Below, piece by piece: positions 55,800 through 64,000 of a stretch of DNA of 64,000 nucleotides (within the stretch, counting starts at the first letter, position 1; each line of letters starts with the position of its first letter). Below the pieces are notes generated by a model that searched no databases, was not told where the DNA came from, and saw nothing but the letters and a program-made list of their open reading frames with translations. Source of the DNA: Equus caballus (lineage: Eukaryota > Chordata > Mammalia > Perissodactyla > Equidae); assembly GCF_041296265.1 (NCBI RefSeq), contig NC_091693.1, positions 19,716,001-19,780,000 on the forward strand, in the 5' to 3' direction. The position numbers and the translations under genes are program-made.

Positions 55800-56790
55800 T
55801 CTGGGGAGGAAGTGAGTGAGGGCGGAGGCTCCTGGGTTCTCTAGACTGGTCTAGGCCCTTTCTGGCCTCCGTGGGGACGGGAGGAGGAAGAGCCACACTC
55901 TGGGCCTCTTGGGGGGTTGGGTGGGCTCGACAGGTCCACAGTCGCCTGGCTCTGCACTATGGGGGTTTTCGACCTGGGCCTCCTTGTCTCCCCAGACAGG
56001 GACAGGGTGGGCCAGGGAAATAACGCAGGTGCTCTCCCCTGTGAGCCCCACTGCCCCCACCTAAGTGGACATGATGCCGGGTCACAGATGAGCAGACTCA
56101 TCCAGGGGGCGAGTTCTCTGCCCAAAGTCCTAGGGAACAGCTGGGCTCCAGGCCTCAGGTTCTGGAAACCTTTTGCCTGAAAAATCCAAGTAAGGAAATT
56201 GGCCTCGAGAGCAAGTCTGCCCGGGAGGCCACCCTGGAGCCCCCCTGGAACCCAGCTCGGCCAGGCGGGGTTGCGGGCTGCTCAGAAACGGGTAGGGAGG
56301 CCCTGGAAGTGGGACCCATGGGGAGTAAGGGAGGGAGGGACAGCCGGGGTGGCGGGGGGCACCTTGGGTGAGGAGAGACATGGGAGATGGGAGAGTGGGG
56401 ACAGGGCCAGGCAAAGTTAGGGTAAGATAATGGACAGCCAGACAGCGACCTTGAGCCTCAGAGGAAAACGGGAGAGGTTGACAGTTAGGAGGGGGACCTT
56501 GAGTGCCAGATACAGAAATGAGAGAATCAAGGCAGACGGCTCAGCTGGACACCGAGCAGGGACCCAAACCGCAGGTAGGGACGAACCGTCAGATTTCAGA
56601 AACAGATGGACCTCGAGCATCGCTTCGTTAGAGATGACAGGCAGGAGGCGGCAGGTGTAGACTGGAGAAGTCAGAGACGACAGGGAGAGGAGGCGAGGAC
56701 CTGTGGGAGCCGAGGGCAGAGACGGAGGCGCAGAGGCAGAGGGGGATGCTGGAGGCACCCCTCGGGCTTCACCCCTCCGGCCCGGCGCTG
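55800..56790. other. RPS11-MIR150 spacer
   Basis: I see no coding exon. From 56420 to 56720 the plus strand is purine-rich with loosely repeated GACAG/GAGAC phrases. Open frames crossing this region and MIR150 (up to 387 codons) have no recognisable domain. Part of the minus strand may belong to the MIR150 primary transcript. Confidence 0.5.
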
Positions 56791-56796
56791 CTGGTG

Positions 56797-56878
56797 CCCC
56801 CAGGTCCCTGCCCCCCATGCCTGTACCAGGGACCGAGGCACAGCACTGGTACAAGGGTTGGGAGACAGGGCCGTGGGG
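56797..56878 (-). ncRNA. MIR150: MIR150 microRNA hairpin
   Basis: Reading the minus strand, mature miR-150-5p TCTCCCAACCCTTGTACCAG TG is the exact complement of 56844-56865. The 3p arm CTGGTACAGGCATGGGGGGC AG is the complement of 56808-56829 and differs from human only around CCTG-to-CATG and GAC-to-GGC. The 14-base loop is 56830-56843, and the arms pair well through CCCTTGTACCAG/CTGGTACAGG. miR-150 is a lymphocyte-enriched regulator whose best known target is MYB. Position between RPS11 and FCGRT, on the opposite strand, is the same as in human. The pre-miRNA ends are approximate. Confidence 0.97.
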
Positions 56879-57079
56879 AGAGACGAGCCGCTGCTGCCTC
56901 CACGGACGGACGCCGCCTCTGGACCGGCCCGGCGGCTCCTTTTTACCCAGGCCCAGCGAGGGCGGGGGTTCCTGCCAGAGGAAGTGGGGCCGCATCAAAG
57001 AGGGCAGGAAGGGGCAGGGACGGGTCAGGAGGGGGCGCCGCCCGGAGTTTCAGCCTGCGAGCGCGCCCCACCCCGTGCC

Positions 57080-57215
57080 GGAGGGCTGGAGACCCTGAGA
57101 GAGGGGGACAGAGATGGGGGAGTAAGAGATCCCGAGAGGAGAAGGGAACCGAGCCCCAGGAGGGAGGGGATGGAGATCCCAGAGGGAGGGGGCTGGAGAC
57201 CCAGAGAAGGATGGA
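57080..57215 (+). repeat. Short purine-rich degenerate repeat
   Basis: GAGACCCTGAGAGAGGGGGA, GAGATCCCGAGAGGAGAAGG, GAGATCCCAGAGGGAGGGGG and GGAGACCCAGAGAAGGATGG are four loose units like the SLC17A7 intron 1 repeat. It lies about 200 bases upstream of MIR150 on the MIR150 strand. Confidence 0.6.
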
Positions 57216-57219
57216 GGCT

Positions 57220-58030
57220 GCTCGAGCGGCCCCCCCTGCCGCAGGTGTTTCCGTTCGGGGTGGGGACGCCGTGTTTACAACAACAACAGCCCAGCTCCCC
57301 TGTTTCCTCCCGGCGGTCACTGGGGCGTCTCCTTGGCACCCCATCGCATCAGGCTACCTGGTCTCGGGTGGGGCATGTGCCTGGCGTGTGTTGGGGGCCA
57401 CCTCTGATGAGCCCAATGGGTCCAGAGACCAAGGAGAGACCTCCGGCCTGGCCCCAGTTCTCACCTGAGGAGTGGGTGACGCTGTGTCTGCCCTTCTGGG
57501 AGCCGGGTGACAGACAAGAGAGAGAATCCCGGGCCGGGGCACAGCCTCCTGTTTCCCCCTCCGCCCTCTGCCCCCTGCTCTCCCCTCCCTTCCTCTGGCT
57601 GCCTGCCCCCGCGCCCCCAGATCTGCGCCTCCCGCCTCCTGTGCCTCGGCTGGGAGGCCTATCCGCGCCTCAGTCTCCAATTCTCACCCACCTCCTGCCA
57701 CTTGCACAGCCTCCGACCCTCCCAATCACTGCTCCCGGCTCCGTGTCCTGCACAGGTGTCGCCTGTTGATGGTGTGTTCGCATGTGTGTTGTGCAAATCG
57801 TGTACGACAGCATCTTTACTAGTTTCCCTGTTGACCCTGGAGCTCCAGGGGCAGAGATCCCCGCACCCCCAGCGCCTGGAACAGTTGTAAACACTCTGAC
57901 CTGTTGAGCTGAGCGAATGAATTCACTTCAAGTCCAATCCCCACGTTCTCACAGGGCGGGCTTAACCCCCGGGTTCAGGGTGTGGAGGAACCAGAAGCAG
58001 TGGACGTGAGCAGAGTCCTCCCCGTGTGAG
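57220..58030. other. Unassigned GC-rich sequence upstream of MIR150
   Basis: No gene or repeat is recognised. It lies upstream of MIR150 on the minus strand, so it could include the promoter or first exon of the primary transcript. No conserved splice pattern can be shown from this sequence. Confidence 0.4.
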
Positions 58031-58039
58031 CGTGGAGAC

Positions 58040-58150
58040 TGCTGGCTCTGTTCCGAATTCTAGTCCTGTCGCTCGACAGCTGCGTGACCTTGGACGGGGA
58101 ACTCCCCCAACCACAGAGCCTCAGTTTTCTGATCTGTAAAATGGGTTCTT
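58040..58150 (-). repeat. MIR SINE fragment
   Basis: TCGACAGCTGCGTGACCTTG followed by CAGAGCCTCAGTTTTCTGAT CTGTAAAATGGG is the reversed MIR core. Confidence 0.8.
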
Positions 58151-58894
58151 GCCTGCCTGCCCCACTGGGAGGATGAAACGGGCTCACGTGTGTTAATGGG
58201 ATAGAACTCGTTCTAGGAAGTGATATTTCTTAGCAAAGTAAGTATCCTGGAGCCCTGAGCCTGCGGTTAGAGAAGGGCCCAGGGGTGGCTAGGGTCTAGC
58301 AGGTCCTGGGTCCCTTCAGGCAGGCCCAAGGACAAGAGGCCTTGGCAGGTGGCCCCAGAGGTATTACATGGTTGTGGAGTCCTGGGTCTATTATAGCAAG
58401 CCCTGCTGGTTTGGCATGGGATCTGGAGTCTGTCTTAGCATGCTTCTGGAATATTCTGTCGCATGCCTCTCCTAGGAGGCCCCGGTGGCATTGCCATTTT
58501 GCAAAGAACTTAGCTCCAGGCACAGTTTCATAGCAGGGTCCTGGGTTTACGATGACAGCAGGGGTCAAGCCTCTGACATGACAAAAGGCAGATCTTGGTG
58601 GGACCATAGCGTCTCATGACCCTGTGCTTGTCACAGCAGGCCCCAAGGTCTGGAGGGGAGTCCAGGGAAATGGAATCGAGTGTCTGCCGTGGGCATTCGC
58701 GCCGCCCTGAGCCCCTCATGGGCAAACCCCAGGGTCTAGCATTACAGCAGGTCCCAGCTCTAGTACATATTACAACAGACACCTGTGGAGTGTTTCAGGG
58801 GCGGCAATAGATCCTGCTAGAACGTTCTAGCAGGACACTAAGGCCATTCTCGAAGAGTTTTGGGGGCATCTCGGACCAGCCCAGGGTCATGCAT

Positions 58895-58995
58895 TATTGT
58901 CTGCATTCATTCCACAAATATTTACTGTGCTGGCGTCTGGGGATGTGAGAGTGAGCAAGACAGATCAGGGCCCGGCGTCTGAGAGCCCACGATCC
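58895..58995 (-). repeat. L2 LINE 3' end
   Basis: CATTCATTCCACAAATATTT ACTGTGCTGGCGTCTGGGGA TGTGAGAGTGAGCAAGACAG is reversed L2. Confidence 0.75.
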
Positions 58996-59044
58996 AGGGT
59001 GACCCTGGAGGGGGGCATTAAGGGGAACAGGTGTCACTCCTGTC

Positions 59045-59200
59045 CCCTACTGTGTGCCCCGTGCCAACCCTTTGACTCGCCGAAGCCTCTGTGCTGAGGT
59101 AGGCGCCGTTATCATCCTCCTTTTGCAGAGAAAGAAACCGAGGCTCAGAACAGCTCACCTGGAAGAAGCCGGATTGGATTCCGAATGCGGTGTGATTGCC
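59045..59200 (+). repeat. MIR SINE fragment
   Basis: GAGGTAGGCGCCGTTATCAT CCTCCTTTTGCAGAGAAAGA AACCGAGGCTCAGA is the MIR core on the plus strand. A CTCF-like AGTAGGGGGCAC lies just after, at 59211-59222. Confidence 0.7.
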
Positions 59201-59805
59201 TCCTGGGGTCAGTAGGGGGCACCACGGGGTAGGTGCCGAGGGGAGAGACGGATGTGCGGGCGACACCGGTGCAGGAGCACAGCTCAGAGCCGCCTGTGGC
59301 CATTTATAGCACACAGACCCCAGGGGCCGCGGCAGCTTCCTGGGCGAGCTCCCCGCACCGTGAGAACCGTGGTTGAGAGGGACCTACGCGTCGTTTAATG
59401 CTCTGCCTGAATGTCTTGAAATTGGAACAAGGGGCCCCAGGTTTTCATTTGGCATCGGGCCCACAGAATAGGAAGCGGTCCTGCCACAGTCTCGCCATGG
59501 CTTTACAGTGGGCCCCTGGGGACGTGAGAACAGGACCCTGGGGATAAGATAGGAGATAGTGGATGCTGTCAATGAGCCCCGAGACACAGCAGGGCCTCAG
59601 GCACCCTAAAGGGATTGCTTCCCGGTGGGCATTAAGGGACCTCGAGGGCTTTTCCTTTTGAAGCTGGAAGGAGGGACATTGGGGGAGTGTTTGGGGAGAC
59701 CTCTGAGAGGCCTCTTGGCTAAACCCTGGGGCCACATGACAGGAGAGAGAAGGGGTGAGAATGGGGAGGTTCTAGCCGGGGCAAGGGAGGGTGTCCTTGG
59801 TGACC

Positions 59806-60273
59806 GTGGTAGGCTGGGTAATGGCCCCCCGAAGTCTTCTATGCCCTAATTCCCCCAAACCTGTAAATATGTGACCTTGTATGATAAAAGGAACCTTGCA
59901 GAGGTGATTAAACTCAGGACCTTGAGATGGGAGATGATCCTGGAACATAATCACAAGGGTCCTGAGAAAAGGGAGGGGGGAGGGTCAGAGTCAGAGAGAG
60001 AGGTAAGGGTGGACACAGGGGACAGAGAGGAGAGAAGGTGCCAGGCTGCTGGCGTTGAAGCTGGAGGACGGGGCCACGCGCTGAGGGATGCAGGCGGCGC
60101 TAGAAGCTGGAAGAGGCCAGGAAAGGGACTCGCCCCTGGAGCCTACAGAAGGAGCCAGCCCTGGGGACCATTTCGGGTGTCTGACCTCCGGAACTGTAAG
60201 ATCACACATTCGTGCTGCTTTAAGCCACTGAGTTTGTGGTCACGGGTTACAGCAGCAACAGGATACTAATGCA
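59806..60273 (+). mobile_element. MLT1-type MaLR LTR, nearly full length (fossil)
   Basis: Runs from GTAGGCTGGGTAATGGCCCC through AAATATGTGACCTTGTATGA, CTCAGGACCTTGAGATGGGA, GAAGCTGGAAGAGGCCAGGA and TTTAAGCCACTGAGTTTGTG to GCAACAGGATACTAATGCA. The order is that of an MLT1 LTR, about 470 bases. No internal region adjoins. An ancient solo LTR relic. Confidence 0.85.
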
Positions 60274-60433
60274 GTGATCCAGGCCCGGTGCAGATGGCGC
60301 CGGAGCAGCATCCTGGGAGGCAGGTTTTCCCAGAGCCCCACAGGACACTTGGGTGGTTCCGGGACACAGCGGAGCAGCCTCTTGGTATGTCCTCATGCGA
60401 CCCTGAAGACTTCATGGTGTGGCTAAGGGGCAT

Positions 60434-60686
60434 TCTTTTTTTTTTTTTTTTTTAGGAAGATTAGCCCTGAGCTAACATCTGCTGCCAAACCTTCTCTTTT
60501 TTGCTGAGGAAGACTGGCCCTGAGCTAACATCCGTGCCCATCTTCCTCCACTTTATATGTGGGATGCCTACCACAGCATGGCTTGCCAAGCGGTGCCACG
60601 TCTGCACCCAGGATCCAAATTGGCGGAACCCCAGGCCGCCGAAGCAGAACGTGCGAACTTAACCACTGCACCACCAGGCCGGCCCT
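60434..60686 (-). repeat. ERE SINE with short target-site duplication
   Basis: The minus strand reads AGGGCCGGCCTGGTGGTGCA GTGGTTAAG with two tail modules. GGCATTCT flanks the left (60429) and right (about 60697) sides. Confidence 0.9.
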
Positions 60687-61364
60687 AACTAACAGGCATT
60701 CTAATTGGGTCCTGGCAGGGCCCAGAGGACTTAGAGGGGACACCCCAACGCCATTTTGGTGACCCTCAAGGCCACATCAGGGAAGACTGTACCCGTTTCA
60801 TTGGGGTCCAGGGGTCCTCTGAGCGCACAGTGGGGAGAGTGTTGCCAGGTCCTGGGGACGTTTTATCAGGAACTTCAAAGGACTTTTTGGCAGGACCCAG
60901 TGGGTATTAGCATAGGGTCCTGAGAGGTGTGGAAGTGACAGCGGATGAGATTATCGCCGGACCCAGGACACCCAGAAGAGATGCCCAGAGATGTCTGAGG
61001 CAGGAGCTGAAGGTCAGCTGAGCCAGATGTGAGCGTCACAGATGGACCTGGGGCCACGCATTAGGGTCCTGGGAGCATGGTGGCAGGAGCCCAAGGACTT
61101 GTCATCAGGGCTCTAGTGGCGTTACTTTAGGCACTAAAATTATTTAGTTATTTAGGCGTTATCTAGGCAATAGAGAAGACTCCTGGGGGCATTTTAACCG
61201 TCAGGGTGGGACCCAGGCTATCTAAAGCTCTCAGGGCCCCCAGGGCGAGGGAGCCTGAGGCTTGCCAAACGTGGGGCGGGGTATGGAAGGCGTGTGATGC
61301 CGAGTTCCTGGGAAACGGGTGAGGTTTCTTGCCAGAGAGGGAGGTTACAGCAGGTGCCGGAGGG

Positions 61365-61475
61365 TCTGTCTAATTGTTTCTATCTGCTTTTCTGCCTATC
61401 TGTTTATCTCTGTCTGTATGTCTGTCTACTGGTCCATCTTTGTGTCTGTCTGCTTTGCCTATCTACCTCTTTCTT
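61365..61475 (+). repeat. Pyrimidine microsatellite, TCTG/TCTA type
   Basis: Imperfect tetranucleotide repeats such as CTATCTGTTTATCTCTGTCT GTATGTCTGTC. Confidence 0.75.
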
Positions 61476-61529
61476 TTTCTTTTTTTTCTCTTTGTTTTTC
61501 TTTTTTTTTAGAAGTTGTGAAAGCTTTTT

Positions 61530-61753
61530 TTTTTAAAGATTTTTTAAAATTTTTTTCCTTTTTCTCCCCAAAGCCCCCCAGTACATAGTTGTATATTCTT
61601 CGTTGTGGGTCCTTCTAGTTGTGGCATGTGGGACGCTGCCTCAGTGTTGCCTGATGAGTGGCGTCGTGTCTGCGCCCAGGATCCAAACTGGCGAAACCCC
61701 GGGCCGCTGAAGCGGAGCACGTGAACTTAACCGCTCGGCCACGGGGCCGGCCT
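61530..61753 (-). repeat. ERE SINE (long-tailed type)
   Basis: The minus strand reads AGGCCGGCCCCGTGGCCGAG CGGTTAAG, with CACATGCCACAACTAGAAGG body and an A-rich tail. Confidence 0.9.
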
Positions 61754-61769
61754 CTCCCTCCTTATATTT

Positions 61770-61999
61770 CTATCTATCATCATCTATATACTTATCTGTC
61801 TGTCTGCCTGCCTACGTACCTGTCTATTTTTCTGTCTGTCTATCTATTTATCTGTCTATCTACCTGCCTATCTGTCTGTCTGTCTGTCTGTCTGGGTGAC
61901 TACCTGTCCATCTGTGCATCTATCTGTCTGCCTGCCTCCCTACCTGTTTGTCTATTTCTTTCTTTCTTTCTTTTTCTCTTTCTTTTTTTTCTTTCTTTT

Positions 62000-62059
<60 letters not shown>

Positions 62060-62195
62060 TTTCTCTTTCTTTCTTTCTTTTTCTTTCTTTCTTTCTATCT
62101 ATCATTTTTCTATCATCTATCTATCTGTCTATCATCTATCTATCTGTCTATCTACCTCCCTCCCTCTGTGTCTGTCTGTCTGTCTGTCTGTCTTT
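61770..62195 (+). repeat. Compound microsatellite (TCTG/TCTA)n (CTTT)n (CTAT)n (TCTG)n
   Basis: Mixed TCTG/TCTA/CTGC units run 61770-61950. A nearly pure CTTT array runs 61956-62097, CTAT/ATCT units to about 62155 and a final TCTG array to 62195. Adjacent to the ERE tail. Open frames rich in Leu, Ser and Phe here are artefacts. Confidence 0.9.
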
Positions 62196-63127
62196 CGTGG
62201 GTAGGTCCGGGCCTGGTGAGGGACAATAACAGAGAGAACCCGGGAGTGGGTTTGGGGACACCGTTCAGCTTTACAGCAGAAACTGCAGGGCCACGCAGAG
62301 AAGGGTCTGGGGCTGAGGCCCTCGGGCCGTCCTGGAGCCAGGGCAGCACGGTTAGGGGAGGGCTCAGGACTGGTTTAGCTGAATTCCAGGGGTGGAGTGG
62401 CTGACTCTGTGGGACATCAGCATAGGCTCCTGAAGATATCATTACTGGGTCTCAGGACACTCTCAGAGGATCGAAGAAGCATGAGAGTGGGGCCCTGAGA
62501 TTATTGGAGACCCAGGGGCAGGGTGGGGGCCTCTGGCGATGGTCCTGCAGGACTCCAGGGGCACTGGCATTAGAGCCGGTTATCACGGCAGAGTGAGGGA
62601 TGCAGTGCGGCTCTGGGGGCAGTGCCCGCCTGGCGCTGGGGTCTTGAGACCATCCTAATGGGCAACAGGCCTCAGAGTGGACGACAGGGACATTATGTTA
62701 GGGCTCAGGGAGCATTTAGATGAGTTCTGGGGCATCTTAAAGTGAATCACAAGTGGGGCCCCAGGTTTTCAAGCTTCTAGGAAAAGTCTAGCAGGTCCTG
62801 GGAGGCATCGTCACAGGATGGTGGGCACTATAAATCAGGGCCCAAGGAATGCCCCAGTAGGGACCTGAGAGCCTTTAAAATAAAAGCCCAGGGGCTGCTG
62901 GAAGAGTGCCCCGGAGACATAGCCGGATCCCTAGAGACAAAGAGGGGACAGCTGGGCATGACAGATTCCTCAGGGTATTTTAGGAAAGACCAACAGGTGC
63001 TGTAACAGGATTCATGGGACGTGAAAGCAGGAGCCTTCAGATCATTCTAGGGGGACCCTTGGCTGGGCCAGTGGATATTCTAGCAGGACCCAAGGAAAGT
63101 GACGAAAGAGCACAGATTTACCACCTC

Positions 63128-63584
63128 TAATGGTTCATTTCATGTACCCACTTGGCTGGGCTGCAGCGTCCAGATGTTTGATCAAACATTACTCTGGATG
63201 TTTCTGTGAGGGTATTTTTGGATGAGATTTACACTGAAATCAGCGGACTCTGAGTAAAGCAGACTGCCTTCCATAACGCGGGTGGGCCGCATTCAATCAG
63301 TTGAAGGCCTGAATAGAAGAAAGAACTGACGTCCCCCAAAGGAAGAGGGAATTCTGCCACCTTTGAGTTTTATCTGCAACGTCAGCTCTTCCTGGCTCTC
63401 CAGCCTTTGGACTTGAACTGCAGCTCTTTCCTGAGGCCCCAGCCTGCCGGCCACCCTATCAGATTTTGGACTCGGCAAGCCTGTACGACCACGTGAGCTA
63501 ATTCCTTGAAATAAGTCTCTTTCTATATGTGCATATACACATCCCGTTGATTCTGTTTCTCCAGAGAACCCTGACTAATGCATC
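63128..63584 (-). mobile_element. MLT2-type ERVL LTR, nearly full length (fossil)
   Basis: Minus strand begins TGCATTAGTCAGGGTTCTCT GGAGAAACAG. It continues to AATTAGCTCACGTGGTCGTA, CCTTCAACTGATTGAATGCG, TCCAAAAATACCCTCACAGA and ATGTTTGATCAAACATCTGG. This is the layout of an MLT2-like LTR of ERVL. About 460 bases, solo, with no internal genes. Old mammalian relic. Confidence 0.75.
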
Positions 63585-63641
63585 ATATGAGCTAGCAACC
63601 CCAAAGAAGTGGAAATAGCTATTCAAACAAACACTTGTACT

Positions 63642-63912
63642 GGCCGGCCCGGTGGCCCAGTGGTTAAGTTCAAGCGCTCCGCTTCAGCAGTCCAGAATTC
63701 ACTGGTTCGGATCCTGGGCACAGACCTACACGCCACTCATCAAGCCGTGCCATGGCGGTGTCCCACATAGAAGAGCTAGAATGACCTACAACTAGGATAT
63801 ACAACTATGTGCTGGGGCTTTGGGGAAAAAGAAAAAAGGGAAAAAAAAAGAGGAAAATTGGCAACAGATGTTAGCTCAGGGCCAATCTTCCTCACCAAAA
63901 AAAAAAAAAGCA
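63642..63912 (+). repeat. ERE SINE (full, long type)
   Basis: GGCCGGCCCGGTGGCCCAGT GGTTAAGTTC head, CCCACATAGAAGAGCTAGAA body and GCTCAGGGCCAATCTTCCTC tail with a 12-base A run. Confidence 0.92.
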
Positions 63913-63920
63913 TACTTAGG

Positions 63921-64000
63921 GGCCGGTCCCATAGCAGAGTGGTTAAGTTTGCACACTCCGCTTTGGCAGCCCAGTTCAGATCCTGGGCACGGACATGGAT
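63921..64000 (+). repeat. ERE SINE, cut by the window end
   Basis: GGGGCCGGTCCCATAGCAGA GTGGTTAAG begins a second ERE only nine bases after the previous one ends, in the same orientation. The element continues past 64000. Confidence 0.9.

Larger units (their letters stand above)
58220..63115 (+). repeat. Degenerate periodic repeat field right of MIR150
   Basis: A phrase of about 40-50 bases, near GGGTCCTGGGGGCATTNTAG CAGG, recurs with strong divergence through 58220-58900, 59400-59600, 60290-60430, 60700-61250 and 62400-63110. Examples are AGTGGATATTCTAGCAGGAC CCAAGG, GACGTTTTATCAGGAAC and TCTAGCAGGTCCTGGGAGGC. The gaps are occupied by L2, MIR, MLT1, ERE and microsatellites. No long conserved open frame occurs. 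Confidence 0.55.

Noticed and set aside
56606-57769. 387-codon plus-strand open frame across MIR150
   Set aside because: Low-complexity, overlaps the opposite-strand microRNA and has no recognisable domain or splice structure.
61658-62404. 248-codon Leu/Ser/Phe-rich open frame
   Set aside because: Translation of the TCTG and CTTT microsatellites.
57000-64000. FCGRT, the expected next gene
   Set aside because: I looked for its signal peptide and alpha-domain motifs and saw none. It most likely begins to the right of the window.

Overview
This is a mammalian nuclear genomic window, read as a perissodactyl and most likely an Equus species. The main evidence is about twenty copies of the equine ERE SINE on both strands, with a tRNA-like head near GGCCGGCCCGGTGGC and a GCTCAGGGCCAATCTTCCTC tail, plus vertebrate spliced genes with GT-AG introns and old MIR, L2, L1 and MaLR repeats. 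Gene order and exon content match human 19q13.33: SLC17A7 (-), PIH1D1 (-), ALDH16A1 (+), FLT3LG (+), RPL13A (+), RPS11 (+), MIR150 (-). FCGRT would be expected just to the right, but no exon of it is visible.

Layout. 1-1.5 kb: first coding exon, promoter and start of intron 1 of SLC17A7 (VGLUT1), minus strand. 1.5-4.3 kb: spacer with a pyrimidine-rich tract and a small cluster of promoter/insulator-like motifs. 4.3-8.4 kb: all nine coding exons of PIH1D1, minus strand, 290 aa. 8.4-9.34 kb: shared head-to-head promoter. 9.34-24.6 kb: ALDH16A1, 17 coding exons, 803 aa, with a large nested-transposon intron 14. 24.6-30 kb: repeat-rich spacer. 30-40.2 kb: FLT3LG, with a 2.1-kb minisatellite in intron 1, a tandem array of X-box-like palindromes in intron 4, layered transposons in intron 5, and an RPL21 processed pseudogene before the 3' UTR exon. 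41.2-45.3 kb: RPL13A (203 aa) with four intronic box C/D snoRNAs. 45.3-53.4 kb: repeat-rich spacer. 53.5-55.5 kb: RPS11 (158 aa) with SNORD35B. 56.8 kb: MIR150 hairpin, minus strand. 57-64 kb: degenerate tandem-repeat DNA broken up by MLT1, MLT2, ERE and microsatellites.

Functionally, PIH1D1 (R2TP co-chaperone, ribosomal and PIKK assembly), RPL13A, RPS11 and the five snoRNAs that guide rRNA methylation are translation or assembly housekeeping genes with TOP or CpG-type promoters. FLT3LG and MIR150 are haematopoietic regulators, SLC17A7 is neuronal, and ALDH16A1 is a two-domain ALDH-fold protein that lacks catalytic residues in its first domain. They are neighbours by conserved synteny and do not form an operon. 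I found no clearly new protein-coding system. The most unusual content is in the repeats: the large FLT3LG minisatellite, the paired palindrome arrays 10 kb apart, the motif-derived array in ALDH16A1 intron 3, the degenerate periodic DNA to the right, and several well-resolved insertion-within-insertion stacks.

Exon boundaries come from reading frame, GT/AG sites and remembered human protein sequences. No alignment was run. Repeat family names are from recognition and have lower certainty than the genes.
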